The translations under genes were made by a program, and so were the position numbers. Of a stretch of 64,000 bases of DNA, positions 43,317 to 51,112 are shown in pieces. The notes beneath the pieces are model-generated. The model saw only the letters and a program-made list of their open reading frames with translations, did not search any database and had not been told where the DNA came from. This DNA is from Paenibacillus chondroitinus NBRC 15376. Its GTDB lineage: Bacteria > Bacillota > Bacilli > Paenibacillales > NBRC-103111. Location of the stretch: the NCBI RefSeq assembly GCF_004000765.1, contig NZ_BILW01000017.1, forward strand, positions 1 to 64,000, written 5' to 3'. Positions within the stretch are counted from its first letter, which is position 1. Each line of letters opens with the position of its first letter.

Positions 43317-44117
43317 ATGCTGCCAGCCTTTTTTATCGCACATGGAACACCGAACTTGGCTATTGAGCAGCATGCTTACACCGAGTTTCTACACAAACTG
43401 GCGAAGAGCATACCGCGGCCCAAAGCGATTGTTGTATTCAGTGCGTATTGGGAGAGTCCTGTGCAGGCGATTAGCTCAGCGATTCATCCGGAGACGATGT
43501 ATGATGTTTCGGGAGCATCAGATAAGGTTTATAGCATTAAATACCCAGCTAGAGGCGATTTGACGCTGAGCTTGCATATTCAGCAGCTGCTTCAAGAGGA
43601 AGGCATCCGCTGTGAGCTGGATGATGAGCGAGGATTGGATCATGGGGTATGGGCTCCCCTGCACCTGATGTACCCAGATGCGCTGATTCCCGTAGTGGCG
43701 CTTTCGGTGAATCCGAGACTGACGCCGGAAGAGCATTACCGCATCGGTGCGGCGCTCGGCTCATTGCGGGAGGAGGATGTCCTCATCCTCGGAAGCGGCG
43801 GCACTGTGCACAATTTGCAGCGGTTAGACCGGAATAATCCGGTGCCCCAGCTGTGGGCGGTGGAATTCGATGAGTGGCTGGCGGAGCAGCTCGAAACGTG
43901 GAATCTTGAGGCGCTCGTGAGGTACGACGAAAGAGCGCCCCATGCGGCTGCGGCGGTGCCGACGCCGCAGCATTTTGCGCCTTTGCTGCTCGCACTAGGT
44001 GCGGCAGACGGCGGACGTCGGGCGAAGCTGCTGCATCACAGCTTCCAGATGGGCACGCTCAGCCTGTGCTGCTGGATGTTCGGCGGCTTGAAAAAGCCTG
44101 AGCGCTTCCTGGATTAA
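43317..44117 (+). CDS. LigB/DODA-type extradiol ring-cleavage dioxygenase family protein
   Basis: A 266-residue class III extradiol dioxygenase of the 4,5-DOPA dioxygenase (YgiD) group. Iron ligands are suggested by His9 in FIAHGTPNL, the His in LDHGVWAPL and the GSGGTVHNL loop. PKAIVVFSAYWES is a typical strand. The physiological substrate in bacteria is usually unknown, and a catechol is expected. ATG 43317 follows AAAGGGTGATT. GC content climbs after about 43760. Confidence 0.88.
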   Translation: MLPAFFIAHGTPNLAIEQHAYTEFLHKLAKSIPRPKAIVVFSAYWESPVQAISSAIHPETMYDVSGASDKVYSIKYPARGDLTLSLHIQQLLQEEGIRCELDDERGLDHGVWAPLHLMYPDALIPVVALSVNPRLTPEEHYRIGAALGSLREEDVLILGSGGTVHNLQRLDRNNPVPQLWAVEFDEWLAEQLETWNLEALVRYDERAPHAAAAVPTPQHFAPLLLALGAADGGRRAKLLHHSFQMGTLSLCCWMFGGLKKPERFLD

Positions 44118-44137
44118 GCGCGTGCTGTCCTGCGGCG

Positions 44138-44551
44138 CTACTCGAGGAAGCGCTGCTTGAACTCAGGCTTCGGCAGCATGCAGTGCTCAGCCTTGCCGAA
44201 CCAGCGATAGCGATTGCTTGCGATGAAGGCATAGCCGAGATTCCGCAGCGGAGGCGGAATGATGATGGCGGCATACGCCAGCGGGTAAGCGCCGCGCAGC
44301 CGCCGGGCAATGCGCAGCGCCGCCGTCGAGCGGGTGTAGGCGCGCCCGTTCTCGATCAGCACAATCGTGCTGATATTGTCCGTGGGCAGCCGATGCTGCT
44401 CAAGCAGCATTTGCCCTGCAGCCGACTGCAAGGACGCGAAGCGGAAATGGCCCTTCGGGTCGTTCCGCAGGATGAACTGCACAGCTCCGCTGCACAAATT
44501 ACAGACGCCGTCGAATAGAATGACGGCCTTGTCATCAGTTGGCTTGGTCAT
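44138..44551 (-). CDS. DCC-family (DUF393) thiol oxidoreductase-like protein
   Basis: A 137-residue protein of the DUF393/YuxK group. The family name comes from the N-terminal Asp-x-x-Cys-x-x-Cys motif, here FDGVCNLCSGAVQFIL. The rest follows the usual pattern, including the hydrophobic IPPPLRNLGYAFIASNRYRWFG near the end. A redox role is proposed for the family and not shown. ATG 44551 is 8 nt after AGGAGG; TTG 44557 would be too close. It is convergent with the dioxygenase gene, 20 bp apart and without an obvious terminator. Confidence 0.9.
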   Translation of the reverse strand: MTKPTDDKAVILFDGVCNLCSGAVQFILRNDPKGHFRFASLQSAAGQMLLEQHRLPTDNISTIVLIENGRAYTRSTAALRIARRLRGAYPLAYAAIIIPPPLRNLGYAFIASNRYRWFGKAEHCMLPKPEFKQRFLE

Positions 44552-44630
44552 GGGCAACGCCTCCTTTGGGAGTGTCCTCCGAAATTTACTGTACTTTTTA
44601 CAAGATGTTTACCTCTACTATACCTAATCA

Positions 44631-44735
44631 GCTTGAATTCCTCCAACATGTAAAGTAAGAAGGGTATGGAAGTAGATGCCTGATGAATTCCTCCAACGCA
44701 TGAAACATGAAGTTTGTGATTAGTTCTCCAATACA
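44631..44735. repeat. Possible degenerate intergenic repeat
   Basis: GAATTCCTCCAAC occurs at 44635 and again at 44685 in direct orientation, with a weaker TTCTCCAAT at about 44724. It may be a decayed element like the tetrads, but four units in the right spacing are not seen. Nothing else is evident in 44552-44826. Confidence 0.4.
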
Positions 44736-44826
44736 ATGCCCCCCTACCCAAAAAGTCTTCTATTTCTCTCTTGCCTAGCATATACATTTTCATAGAACAA
44801 TAGATGAAGAGAAGAGGTACCTATTG

Positions 44827-45912
44827 ATGAAATCATTGTCCCTATCCCGCCGCAAAAAAACGCTCAGCGCCTGGCTCGTCCTCGGCTGCTCGGTCATAAC
44901 CCTTGTCGGCTGCGGCGATACGCCGGTTTCTCTGCCAACAACGACGCCGGATACCGCAGCAGTAACGCCATCAGCTTCAACACCAGCCACGAAGCCTGCA
45001 ACCACAGCCGTTGAAACGGAGCTGCCCTACAAATTCCCGCTGACTGGTCTTCCTTCGGCGAAAGAAGTGAAGAGCCGTCCTTTCATGGTCATGGTTGAAA
45101 ATGCTCCGCAAGCCAGGCCGCAAACCGGCCTTGATCAGGCCGACATCGTCTACGAAATTCTCGCAGAAGGTGAGATTACTAGATTTGTCTCCGTGTTCCA
45201 AAGCCACGAGGCCACAACGATCGGTCCGGTGCGCAGCATCCGGCCTTATTTTGTAGAGATCGGCGACGCGCTCGATGCCGTTATCGTTCATGCCGGTTGG
45301 AGCCAGGAAGCGATGGACATGATGGCGGGCCGCAAGCTGGCTCATCTCGATGAGGTCTACGGCGATGGCGCCTATTACTGGCGCTCGACGGACCGTAAGG
45401 CTCCTCACAATCTCTATACCTCTGTGGATAAAATGAAGAAGGGCGCGGAAGCGCGCAAATTCCGCTCGGAGTGGAATGGACCGCTGCTTACTTTTGCCAA
45501 GGATGATGGTCAAAGTAAACTAACGGGCGCTGCCGCGCATTATATTCTTATTCCTTATCTCCAAGGGTATTTCGTTTCCTATGAATACAATCCAACGGAA
45601 GGCGTGTACATGCGCAGCATGGAGGGCAAGCCGCATCTCGACAAGGAGACCGGCAAGCAGCTGCAAGCCAAAAATCTGCTCGTGCTCGAGAGCAAGCACA
45701 AAATCGTAGACAAAGAAGGGCGCCGCGAGGTCGACGTGTTCGGCCCTAACAAAGGTGTGATCCTGCAAGAAGGCAAAACCCAGCAGATTACATGGGAACG
45801 CAAAAACGGGATGCTGCGCGCCTACGCGGAAGATGGCAAAGAAGTGCCGCTGCTGCCTGGCAATACGTGGGTGCAGATCGTGCCCGAGGGAACCGCACTT
45901 AAGATGGAGTAG
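44827..45912 (+). CDS. DUF3048-type lipoprotein (YerB-like)
   Basis: A 361-residue lipoprotein with lipobox TLVGC (Cys29) and a Thr/Pro-rich linker. The DUF3048 region covers the rest. Its N-terminal domain runs from PLTGLPS through RPFMVMVENAPQARPQTGLDQADIVYE (seen as RPFMVMVENAPQARPQ) to IGPVRSIRPYFVEI. The C-terminal part ends in GNTWVQIVPEG. The function of YerB-type proteins is not established; a cell-surface role is likely. ATG 44827 has AGAGG at about 9 nt. Confidence 0.88.
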   Translation: MKSLSLSRRKKTLSAWLVLGCSVITLVGCGDTPVSLPTTTPDTAAVTPSASTPATKPATTAVETELPYKFPLTGLPSAKEVKSRPFMVMVENAPQARPQTGLDQADIVYEILAEGEITRFVSVFQSHEATTIGPVRSIRPYFVEIGDALDAVIVHAGWSQEAMDMMAGRKLAHLDEVYGDGAYYWRSTDRKAPHNLYTSVDKMKKGAEARKFRSEWNGPLLTFAKDDGQSKLTGAAAHYILIPYLQGYFVSYEYNPTEGVYMRSMEGKPHLDKETGKQLQAKNLLVLESKHKIVDKEGRREVDVFGPNKGVILQEGKTQQITWERKNGMLRAYAEDGKEVPLLPGNTWVQIVPEGTALKME

Positions 45913-45927
45913 GCGCAGCATGCAGAT

Positions 45928-45981
45928 TTAACAATCTCTTAACACTCCAATAATCGTGTTCATACATTGATCCCCTATGAT
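45928..45981 (+). promoter_or_regulatory. PhoP-box-like direct repeats and -10 upstream of ugpB-like gene
   Basis: TTAACA occurs at 45928-45933 and 45939-45944 with a 5-bp gap, the period recalled for Bacillus PhoP boxes. Weaker copies may continue at 45950 and 45961. A good -10, TATGAT, lies at 45976-45981 without a clear -35, which fits an activator-dependent promoter. Phosphate control would make sense for a UgpB-like protein. Confidence 0.55.
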
Positions 45982-46004
45982 TTAAAGTCATGGGGGGGAA
46001 TATC

Positions 46005-47396
46005 ATGAATAAATTTCAACGTAAAGTTTCAGTACCCATTTATACGATGTTTATTTTGCTGCTGTTTGGCATTTTTGGAATTAGCTATACAATCTGGGGG
46101 AACCAAAGCGGTGTCAGAGGAACGAAGGCGGGGGCTGCAGAAGCCGTCTCGGAGTCGAACGTTGGGGTTACGAAAATCGTCTGGTGGCACGCGATGAGCG
46201 GCGAGAACGGCAAAGTGGTGGACAAGCTCGTATCTGCGTTCAATGCATTGCATAAAGATATGAAAGTAGAAGCCGTCTATCAGGGCTCTTATTATGATAG
46301 CCTGACCAAGTTGAAAGCGTCCATCGGTACAACAATTGCACCTACCATGGCACAGGTGTATGACATTGGAACCCGGTTTATGATTGATTCGAAAGCCATT
46401 ACGCCGATCCAGACGTTTATCGATCGGGAGAAGTATGACACGTCTCAAATGGATGAAGCTATTATTAATTATTACACAGTGGATAATAAGCTATTTTCGA
46501 TGCCTTTTAATGCATCCAATCCAATTTTATATTACAACAAAGATTTGTTCACGGCAGCAGGAATGAATCCTGATCAACCTCCCGTGTTGTATGAAGACGT
46601 TAAGAAAGCAGCAACGAAGCTGACAAAAGGCGGCGTAACGGGCGCTTATTTTGGCACACATAGCTGGTATATGGAGCAGTTTGTCGCCAATCAAGGCGCA
46701 GAGTGGGTAAATAACGGGAATGGTCGCGATGGACTAGCTACCGCTTGGCAGCTGAACGGCGCTGAGGGCGTTAAGGCGCTTGCTTGGTGGAAGGAGCTTG
46801 TGGACAACAATTTAGCGATCTATTCGGCGGGTAAAGGGGATACCTCCAAGAAAGCATTCGCCGAAGGCAAGGTTGCGATGATTTTCGATACAACGGCCGC
46901 ATTGCGTGATATCTTGGATTCGGTTGAAGGCAAGTTCGAAGTGGGAACTGGCTTCTTTCCGAAACCAGCTGAGACGGCGAGTGGCGGTGTAGGAGTTGGA
47001 GGCGGCAGCAACTGGATCCTGAACAGCAAGTCCGAAGAGGAGCAGCAGGCTGCTTGGACGTTCATGAAGTTTTTGTCAGAGCCTGAACAGCAAGCCATTT
47101 TTCACGTTAACACGGGCTATTTTCCAATCACGAAAAAAACGTATGAGCTTCCGATTGTGCAGGAAAACATGAAGAAATATCCGCAGTTCAAGACAGCGAT
47201 CGAACAACATCATGCTTCCAAATTAAATAAAGCGACGCTAGGCGGCGTTCTTGGCGTATACCCCGACGCAAGAAAGCTTACGGAGGAAGCCGTCAATCAG
47301 GCGCTCAGCGGACAGCAATCTCCGCAGGCCGCACTTGATGCGGCAGCAGCCGAAATTAACGCCAAAATTGCAGCGTATAATCAGGCATTACAATAA
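46005..47396 (+). CDS. ugpB: UgpB-like glycerol-3-phosphate/sugar ABC transporter binding protein
   Basis: A 463-residue extracytoplasmic solute-binding protein (SBP family 1). The N-terminus has a membrane anchor or signal segment (about 10-30) and no lipobox Cys. It resembles UgpB through most of its length: IVWWHAMSGENGKVVDKL, MAQVYDIGTRFMIDS, FSMPFNASNPILYYNKD and NTGYFPITKKTYEL. UgpB binds sn-glycerol-3-phosphate or glycerophosphodiesters. No permease or ATPase gene is adjacent, so it must use a transporter encoded elsewhere. ATG 46005 follows a G-rich ribosome binding site. Substrate is inferred. Confidence 0.8.
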   Translation: MNKFQRKVSVPIYTMFILLLFGIFGISYTIWGNQSGVRGTKAGAAEAVSESNVGVTKIVWWHAMSGENGKVVDKLVSAFNALHKDMKVEAVYQGSYYDSLTKLKASIGTTIAPTMAQVYDIGTRFMIDSKAITPIQTFIDREKYDTSQMDEAIINYYTVDNKLFSMPFNASNPILYYNKDLFTAAGMNPDQPPVLYEDVKKAATKLTKGGVTGAYFGTHSWYMEQFVANQGAEWVNNGNGRDGLATAWQLNGAEGVKALAWWKELVDNNLAIYSAGKGDTSKKAFAEGKVAMIFDTTAALRDILDSVEGKFEVGTGFFPKPAETASGGVGVGGGSNWILNSKSEEEQQAAWTFMKFLSEPEQQAIFHVNTGYFPITKKTYELPIVQENMKKYPQFKTAIEQHHASKLNKATLGGVLGVYPDARKLTEEAVNQALSGQQSPQAALDAAAAEINAKIAAYNQALQ

Positions 47397-47399
47397 ACC

Positions 47400-47434
47400 T
47401 AAAAAAGCACCCCGATTCGGGATGCTTTTTTTTA
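47400..47434. terminator. Bidirectional terminator between ugpB-like and AraC-type genes
   Basis: AAAAAAGCAccCCG pairs with CGGgaTGCTTTTTT; A run on one side and T run on the other serve both converging genes. Confidence 0.9.
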
Positions 47435-49582
47435 TAGCTTTGTCTTGCGGTATTCGCCTGGGGATGAGCCTGTGCGGTTTTTGAACATCCGGTTAAACGA
47501 AGAGATGTTGCGATAACCCACTTGAATACTGATCTCTTGAATGTTCAAATCGGTCGAGTGCAGCAATTCCTTCGCATTGCTTACTCTTCGGTCATGCAGA
47601 TGTTCCATGAAGTTGGCACCCGTCTTCTCTTTGATATACGTCGAGAGATAGGAGGTGCTTAAATTCAGTTGATCGGCCAGCACATCGAGCGAGAGATCCT
47701 CTGCGAATTGCTCATGAATCACGCGCAGAACACGGTCAATGATGGGGTCGTTGGCTTCTTTTTTCTCACGGATAATCTGAGTAACGGCACGGAAATAAGC
47801 CTGGAAGGTGATTTCATATTCCTCGAGTGTGCAGCATTCGTCCAGCTGAAGCAGAAGGGGTTTAAGCTGCCATAAGGCTTCCCCATGGACTTTGTAATGC
47901 TCCAGCACCATCTTGGCCTTGTCCGTCACAGCAAGTGTCATATGCCTAAACACATCTACTGAGGCTTCTTTGTGTTCAAGTTCTTGTAACCAAGGGAGGA
48001 AGAGCTCCAGTGTTTCCTGCTCTTTGCCAGCTTTTAGTACGGCGGTTAGATCCTGCTCCTGCGAAAGCGTTAAGACATACGTAGAGCGGTCCGAGCGGAA
48101 CTCGGTGATCGTTTGCGTTTCATTCAGCAGCCTGGCTTGCATGGCCATTTCATTGACTTGGCGGTAGGCATAGCCAAACTGGATCGAATGTTCGAAAGCA
48201 GAGCTTACGGCCGCCGTTACTAAACAGTAGCGCTTATCTTGATCCAGAACCTGCTTCAGCTGCTCCAGCATGGCGATGATACGATCTCTTTCATTACCGG
48301 GAAAAACAGATAGAAACTGATGATGCTCAATCTGAAAAGTATGGGACCCAGGAATGGTTTCATCCGCAAACTGTTTGAGCTGCGCACCGATCGACTGGGA
48401 GATCTGCTCCTTGCTCATCGGGACATCTACAAAAGCTGCTGCTCGATAGCGAAGTTCGTACAGAACGATAGTGTAGGTTTCTTCAGTACCTTGAATGTGC
48501 GGCCATTCGCCTGATTCCAGATTGATATTTTTCAACTTATTGATGAAGTGGTAGTTGGTCAGCTCGGACTGCTGCTCTTTTAGTTCCTGTTGAATTTGGC
48601 CTTTTTCCTTCAGCAGCTGACGAACAGGATGATTAATCCTTTTGCTGAAAAAAATCGAAACTACGAAAGCGATGAAGATCGAGATACCCAGCAGGATGAT
48701 CATCAGATTATCCAAACGAAAGATTTTGCCTGCGAAATCTGGATTGGTAACCCGCATGATGAAATGCAGGTTGTCTTCATTTTGATAATCGACATAATAA
48801 ATCCCTTTTTCCAGTAGATACGGTCGTTCAGTGGGTGGGGAAGACAATAACGACTCAGGCAGCTTGGTTCCACCACGATTGGTCTGATAGATGAGCTCTT
48901 GTCCCGGTCCTACGATGGTTAAATCCAGATTGGGATTCTCCTTGAGCATCGCGTCCCGCAAACGGTCTGCGTCAATCATGGCGATCAACATATTATCGGC
49001 CAATGAAGGCTTGATGGAATAAGGAATCATGGTTTTGAACGTTGGATCAGCTTGTGTAGCGCCAAAGTCAGCAGCCGGATGAAGCACGAAATTCTCTGAA
49101 CGCTGAAACTGTGACTGCCAATAAGAAACAGGGTACAGCTTGCTGGCATACAGTCCTGTAAACAATTCTTCATTTGTTCCCGGACCAAATTTATTAACGG
49201 CAAGATTCGCTGAACGAAACAGCAGGATCATATTATCCAGATAAAGCTCTGAAACACCCACGATACTTTGGATATCCAGGACAATGGGACGAGTGGTTAA
49301 CGTCTCGGCATCTTTCTTAAGAATTACTTGATTATTAAGGGTAATGACATCTTTATCCGTGTATTGTTTGAAAAGGGCTTCTCTGATTTTATCCAATTGA
49401 AACTGATAACGCTCCGCCACTTTCTGCAAAGTGAGGTGATTCTGTTCGATCATTTCGCTGCGAAGGTGGCTTTTTAGCATCCAATAGATAAGCAGGCTGA
49501 AAGAGGAGAAGATCAGAATCAGGATGATGAAGCTGGTTAAAACATGTCGAAACAATGATTTATTGATGGAGAAAATAGTCAT
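47432..49582 (-). CDS. Membrane-bound AraC-family regulator with extracellular sensor
   Basis: A 716-residue one-component regulator, a type common in Paenibacillus. A membrane helix at about 12-35 precedes a roughly 250-residue extracellular Cache-like sensor. A second helix (about 292-315, LMIILLGISIFIAFVVSIFF) and a coiled cytoplasmic linker follow. The C-terminal 100 residues hold two AraC helix-turn-helices (DLSLDVLADQLNLSTSYLSTYI and IQEISIQVGYRNISSFNRMF). Such proteins usually control sugar uptake genes nearby; the convergent ugpB-like gene is the only transport gene next to it. RBS AAAGGGG. Confidence 0.92.
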   Translation of the reverse strand: MTIFSINKSLFRHVLTSFIILILIFSSFSLLIYWMLKSHLRSEMIEQNHLTLQKVAERYQFQLDKIREALFKQYTDKDVITLNNQVILKKDAETLTTRPIVLDIQSIVGVSELYLDNMILLFRSANLAVNKFGPGTNEELFTGLYASKLYPVSYWQSQFQRSENFVLHPAADFGATQADPTFKTMIPYSIKPSLADNMLIAMIDADRLRDAMLKENPNLDLTIVGPGQELIYQTNRGGTKLPESLLSSPPTERPYLLEKGIYYVDYQNEDNLHFIMRVTNPDFAGKIFRLDNLMIILLGISIFIAFVVSIFFSKRINHPVRQLLKEKGQIQQELKEQQSELTNYHFINKLKNINLESGEWPHIQGTEETYTIVLYELRYRAAAFVDVPMSKEQISQSIGAQLKQFADETIPGSHTFQIEHHQFLSVFPGNERDRIIAMLEQLKQVLDQDKRYCLVTAAVSSAFEHSIQFGYAYRQVNEMAMQARLLNETQTITEFRSDRSTYVLTLSQEQDLTAVLKAGKEQETLELFLPWLQELEHKEASVDVFRHMTLAVTDKAKMVLEHYKVHGEALWQLKPLLLQLDECCTLEEYEITFQAYFRAVTQIIREKKEANDPIIDRVLRVIHEQFAEDLSLDVLADQLNLSTSYLSTYIKEKTGANFMEHLHDRRVSNAKELLHSTDLNIQEISIQVGYRNISSFNRMFKNRTGSSPGEYRKTKL

Positions 49583-49897
49583 AAATCGCAGGCCCCTTTA
49601 ATCGTTACGCTGATGACTTCCGGCGAGTTATATACACTTAATTGTAGACGATTATCCTCGGTAAGGGTATGGGATTTTTTTTGGAAACTTTGCATTTTTT
49701 ACGGATGGGGCGTTCATAAAAGCTTAAAAAACCAATCGAAACAATCGACAAAGATCGAAAATCATGTGTATAGGCAAGGCAGCGGCTCCACGGATATGAT
49801 GGGCAAGTAACAAGCGAGACTCATGGGAAGGAGAGGCGGTTTAAGGTTCGAATGAGCAAGATCAGTTGATGAAGATGAATGAGGGGATAGGAACGAA
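49583..49897. other. Intergenic region without recognised features
   Basis: About 315 bp between divergent genes; it must hold promoters for both. I see no clear sigma-A promoter, repeat unit or RNA motif. A possible 65-codon frame inside has no support. Confidence 0.5.
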
Positions 49898-51082
49898 ATG
49901 AAACACATGCGTGGTAGAACCGTGACCAACATCTATAAGAGCTTTTTTGCTATTGCATTGGCGGTAATCATAGGCATGACCTTAGCTGGTTCGGCGGGGG
50001 CCCATTTCTCCTCGACCGGGTATTCCGATATCAAGGTAGGTGCGGACACGATCCAATATCACCTGTCGATCCTGGAGAGCGACTTCGTTCATATATTCCC
50101 GGATAAGCCGGATGGCGGTGACAAGATCAGCGACAAACAGTTGACGGGCTCTATAGAAGTTCTGACGAAACTTGTCGATGACGGTTTGATTGTAACGGGA
50201 GACGGAAAAATCGGAAACGCCGTTATTACCGGTGTCAAACATGAGAAACGAGCCAGCATGGATATGATCGGTATCGATATCCGATATAAATTCGCTGCCA
50301 CTGTGAAGCAATATTTGATGCAGTACAATTTCTTCTGGTACAGCGGGGTCGATGTCAACCATAGTAACTATGCGACGATTCAGGTCGGTGGCCAAACCAT
50401 TCAGCAAGTACTTGGCAGCCAGAACTATATTGTCCAGATTCAGGGACCGGGCGCAGCAGTCGGGAATCCGCCAGCAGCGGCACCACCTGCAGCCCTCGAT
50501 GCAAAACCTGCAGTTCATATGGAGGCGACTTCTTGGCTAAGTACACTCAAAACTTACGTCCTCATGGGGATGGAGCATATCTGGTCTGGACTGGATCACA
50601 TGCTTTTCGTTCTCGGGCTACTGTTAGCCGCTGAGCAAAGGGTCTGGAAAATAGTGCGACTGATTACCGCCTTTACAATAGGTCACTGCATTACGCTAGT
50701 CCTATCTTCTCTAGAGGTCGCTTATCTTTCACCTAAAATCGTGGAACCTTTAATTGCCCTTAGCATTCTGTATATTGCCGTAGAGAATATATGGAAGCGA
50801 AAAGAGAGTGCGCGCGTAATCGTTACGTTGTTGTTTGGCCTTGTGCACGGATTCGGTTTTGCCGAGGTGCTGCGAGGAACGTTGTCTGGACATATGGCCC
50901 TTCCTTTATTTTCATTCAACCTGGGGGTAGAAATTGGACAGCTTGTCGTCGTAGCGATTGTGATTCCAGTGCTTCTGTGGATAAGACGTATGCCATTGCA
51001 AATGAAATGGAATCAATACGCTTCGGGGATCATTGGCGTGTTCGGGCTTTACTGGTTGATTGAGCGCATTATTAGTCAATAA
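49898..51082 (+). CDS. HupE/UreJ-family membrane protein
   Basis: A 394-residue protein with signal peptide (cleavage after AGSAGA, about 37), an extracytoplasmic domain of about 150 residues, and a C-terminal HupE/UreJ membrane domain from about 215. The latter has His-rich helix motifs GMEHIWSGLDHMLFVLGLL, TAFTIGHCITL, LLFGLVHGFGFAEVL and FNLGVEIGQL. HupE/UreJ proteins transport nickel or cobalt. This fused form with an outer domain is widespread, but its substrate is not known. It sits 30 bp before the giant surface protein gene in the same orientation, so the two may be co-expressed. Confidence 0.85.
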   Translation: MKHMRGRTVTNIYKSFFAIALAVIIGMTLAGSAGAHFSSTGYSDIKVGADTIQYHLSILESDFVHIFPDKPDGGDKISDKQLTGSIEVLTKLVDDGLIVTGDGKIGNAVITGVKHEKRASMDMIGIDIRYKFAATVKQYLMQYNFFWYSGVDVNHSNYATIQVGGQTIQQVLGSQNYIVQIQGPGAAVGNPPAAAPPAALDAKPAVHMEATSWLSTLKTYVLMGMEHIWSGLDHMLFVLGLLLAAEQRVWKIVRLITAFTIGHCITLVLSSLEVAYLSPKIVEPLIALSILYIAVENIWKRKESARVIVTLLFGLVHGFGFAEVLRGTLSGHMALPLFSFNLGVEIGQLVVVAIVIPVLLWIRRMPLQMKWNQYASGIIGVFGLYWLIERIISQ

Positions 51083-51112
51083 AATTTTTTGTGATGAGGG
51101 GACGTTATCAAG

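Noticed and set aside
44631-44735. Sixth tetrad element
   Set aside because: Only two good units 50 bp apart are present; the other two positions of the grid hold no match.
49613-49810. 65-codon frame between the AraC-type and HupE-type genes
   Set aside because: No ribosome binding site and no recognisable composition; it overlaps the region that must hold promoters.
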